The translations under genes were made by a program, and so were the position numbers. From an uncultured Verrucomicrobiota bacterium (GTDB taxonomy: Bacteria; Verrucomicrobiota; Verrucomicrobiia; Limisphaerales; AAA164-E04), in contig CAJXVR010000004.1 of NCBI GenBank assembly GCA_913061285.1, positions 1 through 59,498 on the forward strand: a stretch of DNA of 59,498 nucleotides, written 5' to 3'. Every line of letters begins with the position of its first letter. Position 1 is the first letter of the stretch. Shown here piece after piece: positions 1 to 11,100 of the stretch. Below the pieces are notes generated by a model that was not told where the DNA came from, did no database searches, and saw nothing but the letters and a program-made list of their open reading frames with translations.

Positions 1-309
1 ATTCGGGCCTGCGGCGGGAAAATCGAAATTGGAGCGAACTGCATCATCGCTCAGCACGTTTCCATCATTGCTGCCAACCACGAAATACGGGCTGGAGCGA
101 TCTATCGCGATCTGCCTTGGGATGCTACGAGGCAAGGGAACCGGATCGGAAAAAACGTCTGGATAGGCGCAGGCGTGACGATTCTCCCGGGTTGTTCCAT
201 CGGCGACAATGCGATTGTCGCTGCAGGGAGTGTCGTTACCAAGAGTGTTCCCGCTGATGAAATCTGGGGGAATATCCCTGCCCGAAGAATACGAGCGATC
301 GAACCTTAG
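1..309 (+). CDS. Hexapeptide-repeat acyltransferase, C-terminal 102 residues (5' cut by window edge)
   Basis: The frame is open from base 1 to a TAG at 307-309. It reads as a left-handed beta-helix: short repeats with isoleucine or valine at every sixth position (IEIGANCIIA, IGKNVWIGAGVTIL, IGDNAIVAAGSVV). The ending (VPADEIWGNIPARRIRAI) is the usual C-terminal coil of the WbbJ/maltose-acetyltransferase family. The His in the ANHE motif near residue 30 sits where these enzymes place the catalytic base. Such proteins transfer acetyl from acetyl-CoA to sugars. The polysaccharide polymerase-like gene that converges on it suggests a role in surface-glycan decoration, but the substrate cannot be read from the fragment. 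Confidence 0.85.
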   Translation: MRACGGKIEIGANCIIAQHVSIIAANHEIRAGAIYRDLPWDATRQGNRIGKNVWIGAGVTILPGCSIGDNAIVAAGSVVTKSVPADEIWGNIPARRIRAIEP

Positions 310-340
310 CCCCTCAGAGTGCTGTGGGCAGCTTAGGGTC

Positions 341-1918
341 TTAGAAGGTTGGTTGAATCAACCGTTCTGGCTCTTTGTTTTCTTCCTCTTCGTCGTCGTC
401 TTCTTCGCCAGCTGGCGCACCCCCAATTCGATAGTCGAGGCACCGCTTACAGGCTATCAGAAGCCCCGCTTGGAGTGAGAATGTCTTCATGGCGAACTCA
501 CTGTCACCGTGGAAGAACAGGAATGCACTGATATTAGCCATCCAAACACTTGCCAGGATACAGCTCATGCGTGAAAACCAATCGTCACATCCGTAGAGGC
601 GCAAATGGGCCATAATTGAGTAGGCAAGGTACGTTCCGGCGCCAAGGAAAATGAGCATCGAGAGGGTTCCAAAGAGACCGGTGTTCACCATAAGACCGAT
701 GAACCCGTTGTAGAACTTACCTTGATTCACGTGCATCGTGATGTAGGTCGGATCCCAAACATGGGAATAATCTCGGCTCGGCATCATAAACCCACGGCCA
801 ATCCAAAAATATTGCGGAATCATCTGAAAACCTACTTCACGAAGGATACGGCGGGTCTCCAAGGTTGCTGATCCATTCATTCGCGCATGATGATCGATTC
901 GGATCCCTGGGATGTATGAAAGCGCTCTCTGCGCTGACAGGGGCAGTTTGTTGGCAAAGAGAATGAGTGGGATCAAAATGAGGATCCCCGTGCCGATTGA
1001 CATCAGGAGGTTCTTAAAGTTGTAGAAGCGTTGCGTATACGCGATGAATAGAACGGCGATAATCAGGATCAGAGAAAGGTAGCGATGTCCCGAAAGGAGA
1101 CCGACACCGAAAACTGCAGCAGCAAGCGGAAACAGGTAGGCGGCTTTGTGAGAGAAAAAGTCCTCTAATTTGTGAAAGACGAGAATCAGAAGCATGAGTC
1201 CCTGTCCCACCACACTAAGCGATTGGAAGCGCCGAATACCGAACTGCTGTGCTTGACGTTCGAAATTAGCGGCATCTCCAGGAAGTTCGAAAAACTGCAA
1301 GAGGCCGAATAAACCACCTCCACCGAAGGAAAACGCGAAATCAGAGACCAAGAATGTTAGGGTGAGCAGGCACTGCAGATAGTAGAGCCGGAGCAACGTT
1401 CCCTCGGGAAAACGAACCATAACGAAGAGAACAGGAAAAATAGCGCACATGAGCTGCTGAAAGTAAAATCGCCCCCCCATTTGGTCTGTTCCCATGATTC
1501 GGAGTCCGAATCCTCGTTCGAACATCGTGACGAGAAGTACGAAGCAATAGAGTAGGACCCCAATGAACAACCAACGATTTTCTCTAACGTATTGGGCGGC
1601 ATCGGGCGCATAGCGACGCAACGACACCGTAATGATCAATCCCGACCACGCGAGAAAGGCCGCAAACTCCCACATATAGGGTCGACCAGGAAAATACGGT
1701 AGAATAAGTGCGGAACTGAAGGTCGTGATCGAAAGATAGGCTGCGAGTTTCGCATGGTAGGGAAGCAGCACAAGCCATCCCATCATCACTGCGACAAGGA
1801 CCAACGTGAACTTACTTGACGCGAGATAGAAACCCGTAAAAAGGGCAGCCAATCCAATCACTCCAAACCAAAAAATTTGGTTGAAGCGGATACTGCTTTC
1901 GATGCTGGTTGCTGCCAC
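341..1918 (-). CDS. O-antigen ligase/polymerase-like integral membrane protein
   Basis: 525 residues with roughly eleven to twelve hydrophobic segments and a longer hydrophilic loop around residues 330-400, the layout of Wzy polymerases and WaaL-type ligases that join lipid-linked glycans in the inner membrane. The soluble tail after the last segment is extremely acidic (EEDDDEEEENKEPE), which is unusual for this family. The start is GTG at 1918. A strong AAGGAGG lies only one or two bases upstream of it, closer than normal, so the true start is uncertain although no better codon follows. The neighbouring sugar acyltransferase supports a polysaccharide role. Sequence identity in this family is low, so ligase versus polymerase cannot be decided. 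Confidence 0.7.
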   Translation of the reverse strand: MAATSIESSIRFNQIFWFGVIGLAALFTGFYLASSKFTLVLVAVMMGWLVLLPYHAKLAAYLSITTFSSALILPYFPGRPYMWEFAAFLAWSGLIITVSLRRYAPDAAQYVRENRWLFIGVLLYCFVLLVTMFERGFGLRIMGTDQMGGRFYFQQLMCAIFPVLFVMVRFPEGTLLRLYYLQCLLTLTFLVSDFAFSFGGGGLFGLLQFFELPGDAANFERQAQQFGIRRFQSLSVVGQGLMLLILVFHKLEDFFSHKAAYLFPLAAAVFGVGLLSGHRYLSLILIIAVLFIAYTQRFYNFKNLLMSIGTGILILIPLILFANKLPLSAQRALSYIPGIRIDHHARMNGSATLETRRILREVGFQMIPQYFWIGRGFMMPSRDYSHVWDPTYITMHVNQGKFYNGFIGLMVNTGLFGTLSMLIFLGAGTYLAYSIMAHLRLYGCDDWFSRMSCILASVWMANISAFLFFHGDSEFAMKTFSLQAGLLIACKRCLDYRIGGAPAGEEDDDEEEENKEPERLIQPTF

Positions 1919-2175
1919 GCCTCCTTCTTAGAGCGTGCATGGCCCATTGCAATAATTTTCTGAGGGATTTGCTGTTTTCTAGACGTGAAAAACAGGGGGG
2001 GGGTGGAATCTCTAGAATAGACCAGATCGTTGGCTTTCCCGATGCTGAAAGGGGCGTCTGAAGCCACTTTTTCGGCGATACGGACAGGGGGGCTACTAGG
2101 GAAGGAGGTATTTTGGGGTTGATTGACGTTCTTCGGCCTTTTTGGTAGCAGTTATGCTTCTTTCTTTGGGTTGTC

Positions 2176-5100
2176 ATGAGGTTATTGAATCGAATCGAGC
2201 ATTTTAGAATCGTATTGGCTGTTATCTTGGTCGCTTTCGATATTGCTGCGTGCGCTTCGGGCCTTTTGGCCATTTCTGAAGTCATGACCGAGAATCGAAC
2301 TGCTCTGGCTGATGAAGACGGTGATTATCCTGATTGGGTCGAAATCCTCAATGTTAGTCCGAGCGAGGTCTTCCTTGGCGACTATTTCTTAAGTGATGAT
2401 CAGACCGAGCCCACCAAATGGGCCTTACCATCAGTGCGCCTCGCGGCTGGAGAAACGTTCGTTGTCTTTTGTTCGGGCAAAGATCGACGATCTGTCTCCA
2501 AGGATGCGGCAGCGGGATTCTTCGATCCGATTTCTCTGTCGGGTTTGAGTTTTTGGGTAGATGCCTCGGACCCAAGCTCGATTGTGTTACAAGAAGGTCG
2601 GGTTGCGTTTTGGTTGGATAAGAGTGGGAACGAGCGGCATGCCTCGCAAATCGCTGAACAGAAGCGCCCCGTTTATGGAAGCCATGGCCCAGGGCATTTG
2701 CCTGTTCTTCACTATGATGGGAATGATGATTACCTCCAGTTTCCGGAATTGAACCAAATAAGGACGGTATTCTGGGTGGGCTTTGAGGCTCCGGAGGCTT
2801 CAGATAGCGCGCGACCGATCCTAGGGCATGAGAGACACTTCGATTTCCATCGGGGTGGCAACCGCACTCTTTTTGCTTTCAAGCATACGCTACCGATTCA
2901 ACAAGGTACCACGTATGTGAATGGCGAGATTGCTGATCCTTGGAAAACTCCCTTTCCTCCGTCCTTGAGTCAGATTACGGTGACAAGCCCGGTTGACTTG
3001 CGGGCAAATCTCTTGGCTTCGGACCGGCTCGTGGTCGATCGTATTTGGCAGGGGGGGATTGCCGAGGTCCTTCTCTATGATCGCGTCCTGAGCCCTAATG
3101 AAATTCGCCAGGTGCATGCCTACTTGGAAGCAAAGTGGGAACTGCCGACGAATTACTTCCATGCTAATTTCGGGCTCCGATCAGGCGCAGAAACGGTTTC
3201 TCTTTTTGGTGCCGCTGGAAATCTCGTTGACGCCATTTCGGTTCCAGAAGTTAGCGCTGACATCTCGATCGGGAGGTCGGACTTCGATTCTAGTGCTGCC
3301 GGTCGTTTGGAATACTATGTGGCCTCGACACCGGGCCGAGCCAACGAACCGAGTGGCATGATCGGCCAAGCGCCAGCGCCAGTCTTATTGGTGCCTGCGG
3401 GCGCCTATGAGCAAGCGCTTAGTGTGAGGGTGGAAGAAGCACCCGAAGGTTCTCAGATTCGTTTTACGACCGATGGCTCGGTTCCAGGAGAGAATTCCCC
3501 TATCTGGACGGGCCCATTGCTGTTGGCAGAGACTAAAACGCTACGCTTTCGAACCTTTCACGATGGGCATGTTCCGAGCGCCTCCGAGACAGCAAGCTAC
3601 TTCATTGCCGACTCGTCCACCTTGCCACGAATCGCCCTAACGACGGCTCCCGATCATTTGTTCGATCCTGAGTCAGGGATCTATGTCAAAGGTGCGGGGG
3701 CGAGCCCACAGTTGCCCCATTTTGGTGCGAATTTTTGGCGCGATTGGGAGCGTCCGGTGACCGTCGAGTATTTTTCGGCTGCTGGACAGCGTCTGCTGGC
3801 CCAAGATGCCGGAATCAAAATTCATGGAGGCTGGTCCCGAGCCGCGCCGCATAAATCACTCGCTCTCATTGCTCGAAATCGCTACGGGAGTAATCGTTTT
3901 GAATTGCCAGTCTTTGATGAGAAATCCCTTTCGAGTTTCAAACAGTGGTTATTACGAAATTCCGGGAACGATTGGGTTCGGACCCTCTTCAGAGATGCCG
4001 TGAGCCAATCCCTTGCGGGCTCACTTGGCCTCGAAACTCAGGCTTACCAACCGGTTCATGTGTTCCTCAATGGGGACTATTGGGGGATTCAGAATCTTCG
4101 AGAGCGATTGAATGAGCATTTTCTTACCGGTAATTTTGGCTTGGCTTCGGGTGACTTTGATTTTCTCGAAGGGGACCGGCGGATCATTGCGGGGGAAGTC
4201 GAATCGTTCGATCAGATGCTATTCTACTTGCGCGATACCTCTCCCTTGAGTCCTGGGTTTATCGAGGGTGTGGAAGGCATGATGGATCTTGCCAATTTCT
4301 TTGATTACATGGTGACGCAGATCTTTATTGATAATACGGATTGGCCAGGGAATAACATTCGGTATTGGCGGGAACGGAGTGACGAAGGTCGATGGCGCTG
4401 GATTCCGTTCGATCTCGATGGGGGCTTTGATATTCTCCATGCTGGAGCGGACACTAATACCTTGCAGGATGTCTTGGGATTTCGGAATCAATCGTTTCGC
4501 CCCTCTTGGATTCGCTATATTTTTCAGCGTCTTCTTGCAAACCCCATCCTCGAACACCGCTTTCTTACTCGTTTCCAGGATCTGGTCAATACAACCTTTT
4601 CGACTCCCAAGGTGTTGGCCCTTATCGATGGGATGGAACAGCGCTTGGAACCTGAGATAGAGCGTCATATTGCGCGATGGGGTGGATCTGATTCCCTAGA
4701 TTTTGTTTCCTTTGATTCGAAAAAGCAATGGGAGGAGTATGTGGGAATTGCAAAGGCGTTTGCCTTGCTACGACCAGATGTGGTACGGGAACACCTGCAG
4801 GAGGCTTTCGGACTCAACGAATGGCAGGGGCTGACCATAGCGATTCCCGACGCCTCCCAAGCGCAGCTTCGAGTCAATGGGATCGTGCTGCCTCCGCAGG
4901 CCTCGCTTTGGCAGGGGAAATACGCTGCTGGGAGCAGGGTGACGATCGAAGTCGAGCCGCGAGCGGGATTTCGTTTTGCCGGTTGGGGAGATGGCGTTCC
5001 GGCGGGGCCGAAGCGGGAGATTGTATTGGAAACTGATGCAGGGTTTGCGGCGTTGTTCGAAGCTGATTCGGAATCGGTGCCGTTTCCTAGTTCGTCTCAC

Positions 5101-8100
5101 GCTTTGGCACAGCATCCCTTTGTCTTGCAAGCGGTGTTCGATGATGCCGTTCAGTCGCAGGGAGAATTGTCCTGGGGTGTTACCGGTCGAAGCGAAGTAG
5201 ATGGGGGCATGGGCGAGCTTGGGGTGCATCCGTGGGATGGGTGGAGTAGCCGGACGGAGAGTAGTCGTATTGCTCCTCTCGGAGGTGATGGAGTTTCGTT
5301 TCTCAATACCCCGGGCAGACCACATCCGGGCCTTGGTGTTGGGTATGTCCATTCGCTTATCGTCGGGTTGGATACCACAGAAGTGGGTTCCGGAACCGTT
5401 TCATGGCAGGTAGAGACCTTGGAAGCGGGTGGGGTTGACTACGGTCTTCGACTCCAATACCGATTGAATCCTTCGCTGCCTTTTCAAGACTTCCCGAATG
5501 TCCCTGAAGACGAATTGCTATTTAGTGCTCCGGGTGGCACCACTGGTTCAAAACGTTTCGAGCGCATTCCGATGCCCTTGGAGACATTGGGACAGGCGCG
5601 AGTTGAACTGAGATGGAGTTATGAACGCCTTGGAGTTTCAGGAGGGGACGGGGCTCGTCCTGAGATTCGCCTTGATGATATCGTCATTGCCGCGTCGGGA
5701 CAATCTGCCGATCTTTTGGATGGGGACGTGGTCATCAATGAAGTCATGTATCACCCCTCGACGAGAGATCCTCGAGATGAATTCATTGAACTGTACAATC
5801 GTGGTAACCGAGCGGTGGATCTGAGCGGATGGCGATTGAGCAATGCGGTTGGATTTGAGATTGAAAGTGGAATGATTCCCCCTGGTGGGTTCGTTGTTCT
5901 TGCGGCTGATCGAGCCCGGTTCTTGGAGCGGTTTCCCCAGGTTGAGCGAGTCTTTGGGGATTGGGAAGGACAGTTAAGCAATCAGTCTGAGACGATCCGG
6001 CTTTTCAATGCTCGGGATGAACAAATTGATCGGGTGGAATATGCTGATGAAGGGGACTGGGCTGAGCGTGTTCGAGGGCCACTGGATCACGGCTATCGAG
6101 GTTGGATCTGGTCCGATGCGCACGATGGAGGCGGCTATTCGGTGGAGCTACGGGCCCCGGGGCTGAGTAATAATATAGGCTCCAATTGGGCCGCGAGTGA
6201 GCAGCTTTGGGGAAGCCCTGGGGAAAGGAATGCGAACTTTATGGAGAATGGCGCCCCGTTGCTCTCTTCGGTGTCTCATCATCCAGTCATTCCCCGCTCA
6301 AACGATACCGTGACTGTCCGAGTTCGCGTGCGTGATGAGGCGCTACAGCAGGTCTCGGTCAAGTTGTTCTTTCGGTCAGGTTCGGAGGGTCCCTTCACGA
6401 ATGTGGTCATGTGGGATGACGGTCGGCATGGAGACGAAGAGGATGGAGACGGGGTGTTTGCGGCGCAGGTTCCTCCGCATCCGAACTTATCGCTTATCTC
6501 GTTCTTCGTGCAGGCGATGGACGCCATGGGAAACGAATCTGTTTGGCCGCGGTTTGACGCCGAATCCATCGAAGTGGCCCCCTTGGGACTCTTTCAGTTT
6601 GATGATCAGGACTACGAACGAGGGACACCGCTACTACGAGTGATCATGACGGAGCAGGAACGTCGAGAGCTAAACCAGATTGGCGATCTTCCGTGGAATG
6701 CCAGTAGTGATGCTCAGGTTAACGGGACATTTATTAGTCAACAGGGAACAGAAGTTCAGGTTCGATATTCGATCGGGTTTCGGCTCCGTGGGAGCACATC
6801 TCGGGACTCATCAGTAAAGAATCGCCGGGTCAACTTTCGTAGTGACGATCGTTGGAAAGGGAAGAACGCTCTGATTCTTAACGCGGTGAACGTTCCGTCA
6901 CAGATTATTGGGGGACTGTTTTTTCGATTGGCAGGGGTGCCGGCAGCCGAGGCCCGTCCGGTGCGCTTTCTCGAGAATGGTATCAATCGCGCCAACTTGG
7001 GGAGCCCCCAGTTTGGTCACTATGCTGCCTTGGAAGCATTGGATGATCTCTTTGTTTCGCGCCAGTTTCCGGATGATGATGAGGGGAATCTTTATCGCCC
7101 TTCGGGTGCTGGGAATCTTGAATATCTTGGGGAGGACCCAGCACTTTATCAACGCCCGGGCTTTTATGAAAAGGGCACGAACAGGGAAGCGGATGAGTGG
7201 AGTGATCTGATCGAGCTCACGCGAACATTGGAGCAATCTTCAGAAGAGTCCTATGTGGCCGCTATTGAAACGAGGGTTGATCTCGATCGTTGGATTAGCT
7301 ACTTCGCCGTCGATACCTTGCTAGCAAATTTTGAAACGAGCTTTGCCAATGGAGGAGCGGGCGATTACTCACTCTATATTGGTGAGAGCGATTCAAGGGC
7401 CTTTCTCACGGCTTACGATCTGGATTCTGTCTGGCTGCCGAACCCGGTGGTGGTCGAACTGCCCTTGTTTCGTGCCGGTGCCAATCCTGTTCCGAATCGT
7501 TTCTTGAAACATCCGGTGATCGCCCGGCGTTATCACGCGCGTTTGCGAGAATTGGCTCGGACTTTGTTTCGGTCGGAAGAGCTCTCATCGCGACTCGGTT
7601 ACGCCTTGGGAGAGTGGGTTGAACCAGGAGAAATCGAACGGTTGATTTCCGTCGCTTCGATGCGACGCGATTTCGTTCTTGGAGCCAGTCATGTCGCTCT
7701 CGAGGTTGACCTCGATTTGCCCTTCGCGGAGCCCGCCTGGTTGCGTTACTACCTCGGGGAGAATGATGTCTTGTCACTGAAAGGGCGTTCCGATCCTTTG
7801 GAGACGAGGGTGGTCACCGTCAATGGATCGCCCGCCTCCTTCGAACCGTGGTCCGGCGAATGGTCGATTGCCGCCGTGCCCCTTCATTCTGGCGTCAATC
7901 AGATTGTGATTCGTTCGTTCAATGAGATTGAGGAGAATGAGTCGTTGATTTTTCAGGTTTACCATCCCGGAGAGGGGCTCGTCATTAGTGAGGGAGCTTT
8001 GTCGGTAGACACGATCTGGTCGGCGCAGCAGAGTCCCATCGTATTGGACCAGGATCTCCGCGTGCCGGAAGGAATAACCCTGAACATCGAACCCGGTGTC

Positions 8101-11100
8101 AGCCTTGAGTTTAATCGCGGGGCGAGCCTGATTGTTGAAGGACGGTTGTTGGCAAGGGGAACTCCCGATCACCGTATCTTTCTTTCGCGAAATCGTCGCG
8201 AGACGACTCGCTGGGGTGGAATTCATTTTAACGGAGCTAGCAATATGAATGAGCTTCACTATGCGACGATCGAATGGTCTGGAGCCCCGACAATGAGAGT
8301 GATTGACTCGACTGTCTCAATGATTGGCCTTCGCTGGTCTGGGGCCTTCGATTCGTACCTTCATTGCCAGAATTCGTCATTGCTCTTGAAGGATAGCGTC
8401 TTGCCAAATGCGGTGGGAGGGGAACTGATCACCGGGTTTGGTGTGCCGGTTGATGGGTTTTGGATTCTTGAAGGGAATCAGTTTGGAACGACTGGCGGGG
8501 GTGGAGATATTGTGGATTTTTCCGGAGGGCGTCGCCCCGGTTCAATGTTGCAGATTTTGGACAACACCTTCCTTGGGGGGCCCGATGATGGACTCGACTT
8601 GGATGGGGCGGATGCGTTTGTTGCAGGTAATACCTTCATGGGCTTTCGCAAGAACAATGTAGGCACTGGAGATGCGCATGCGATCTCTACGGGACTCTAT
8701 GAGGGAAAGGTATCAGATCTTACCCTCGTTCGGAATGTATTTACGGACAACGAGCATGCCTTGTTGATGAAGGAGGGAGCGGTGGCCGTCCTTGAAAACA
8801 ACACCTTTGTTCGTTCCTTGCTAGGGACGGTTAATTTCTCAGAAGTCCAACGTGGGACTTTTCCACCGGATTCAATTTCGATTCATCAAAGCATTGTCTG
8901 GGACAGTCCCTTGTTTCGGCATCTTGATGTGGCGCAGAATCTTAATCCTGATCTCGTTCCCGTCTTCGAGCGGTCGTTGATTTTCCCAGCTGTGGAGAGT
9001 GTCTCAGAGAGTAATTTGGAACTCGATCCGCTCTTTGTTGACCCGATCTTTGATTTTCGTTTGCAGTCCGAATCACCCGCTATTGGGGCTGGGAACCATG
9101 GAGAGGATCTTGGTGCCTTTGTCGGTCCTCAGCTGCGGATTTCTGGAGAACCTCCCTCTCTCACGAATCGCACTGGAGCCGAGCTCTCCATCAGTGGTCC
9201 GGGGATGGATGCCTACCGCTACCGCCTTGACGGTGGAGACTGGAGTGATGCGATCTCAATCGAGACCCTTCTTGTGCTGAACGCCTTATCCGTGGGCCCA
9301 CACTCTGTCGAGGTGATTGGTCGCAACATTGCTGGCCGCTGGCAGGATTTCTCGGAGGCGAGTGCTTCAAGGACATGGTTTGTGAACCCTGGTTTATCGG
9401 GGGTTCGGATTAATGAAGTCTTGGCTAGTAATGTGCGTGGGCATTCGGTGGAAGGGGAGTTTCCTGATTATGTGGAACTCTACAATGCAGGCGACCAAGT
9501 CGTGGATTTGAGTCGAACGCAACTCTCCGATGATCCTGAGATTCCTAATAAGTTTGTTTTCCCGGCTGGGACCATTCTTCAGCCGGATGAGTATCTTGTC
9601 GTCTACGCCGACGGTGCCCCTGAGAAAATGGGGCTCCATGCGGGGTTTCGAATTTCGAGCCAGGGTGGAGGTGTCTACTTGCGAGAGCGGTTTTCGAGAG
9701 GGGAATCGATTCTAGATTCGGTGGAGTTTGGTCGTCAGTTGAGCGATCTTTCCCTGAGCCGTGATGCGATAGGGATTTGGACGCTTGGCGAACCAACGCC
9801 CTTGGGTTCGAATCGACCGATCCGAATGGGAAGTCTTGATCGTGTGACGATTAATGAATGGCTAGCGTCACCGCTTGGCGAGGAAGCAGACTTTGTTGAA
9901 CTTTATAATTCGAGTGCCTATCCCGTGGATTTTGGTGGGACGTCCTTGTCTCTTGAACCGACATTGAGTTCGAAGACGAGGTCCTTTCCTCGCCTAAGCT
10001 TTATCAACGGTCTCAGCTTTTTGACTTGGTATGCCGATAATGGAATCGCTGGAGGGGCTGGGGAGTTAGGTTTCAGATTGTCTGACGAGCAGGGCATGAT
10101 TGGCCTGCTGGATTCCCAGGGAAGGGCAATTGATCAGGTGATCTATGGCTATCAAATGGTGGGTGTTTCCTCGGAGCGAGATCCTGCCGGGGGGGCAACG
10201 ATTCGGCCGAATCCGACCCCGACCCCTGGCCGTGGGATCTCATCCCTGAATATGATGCCAGAGATTTTCTTGAGTGAGGTTGTTGCTGATAATCGTGTCA
10301 GCCCCGGATCCGAGGGGACCTTTCCGGATTGGGTTGAATTGTGGAATCCTGGGGAGAGGGCTATCGACCTCGAAGGGTTGAGTTTGTCTGATGATATTGA
10401 TCGCCCAGACCGATGGGTTTTTCCTGAGGGCGCCGAGATCGAAGCAGGAGGATACTTCCTCATAGATTTTGATCCGTTGCGGACCGCTGGAGCGGGCAAT
10501 ACGGGCTTTGGATTGAAGTCGGATGGTGACGATGTGTTTCTCTTCCGTCCGAATGGGACGGGCTGGGTTCTGATCGATGAGGTGCGCTTTGGACTTCAGG
10601 CTCCGGGATGGTCCCTTGGGAGGGTGTTCGAATCTGGCGAATGGGTTTTGAGCGACTTGTCGCCTGGAGAAGCAAACCGACCGGTGGAACTTGGCGATAG
10701 GCGCTCGCTTCGGATCAATGAATGGATGGCTCAGCCGGATCAAGGCAGTGATTGGTTTGAGCTCTACAATGGTGATGATGCGCCCTTGGCCCTTGATGGT
10801 TTGTTACTCTCGGATGACCCGTTGGTCATTGATCGCCACCGAATTGCCCCCTTGTCTTTCATTGGTGTGGACTTATTTGCTTATACCGTTTTTGAAGCCG
10901 ATGGTCAGCCTGATCGCGGCGGCACTCACGTCGATTTCAAGCTATCTGCCGGCGGGGAACTCATTGGCCTCTATTCCGCGGAAGGGGAATTGATCGATGG
11001 GGTTGAGTTCTCCGAGCAGCGGAGAGGGGTTTCAGAGGGGCGTCGTCCGGATGGCGGCATGGCGATCGTCGCCTTTCCTAATCGAGCCAGTTTAGGGAAG

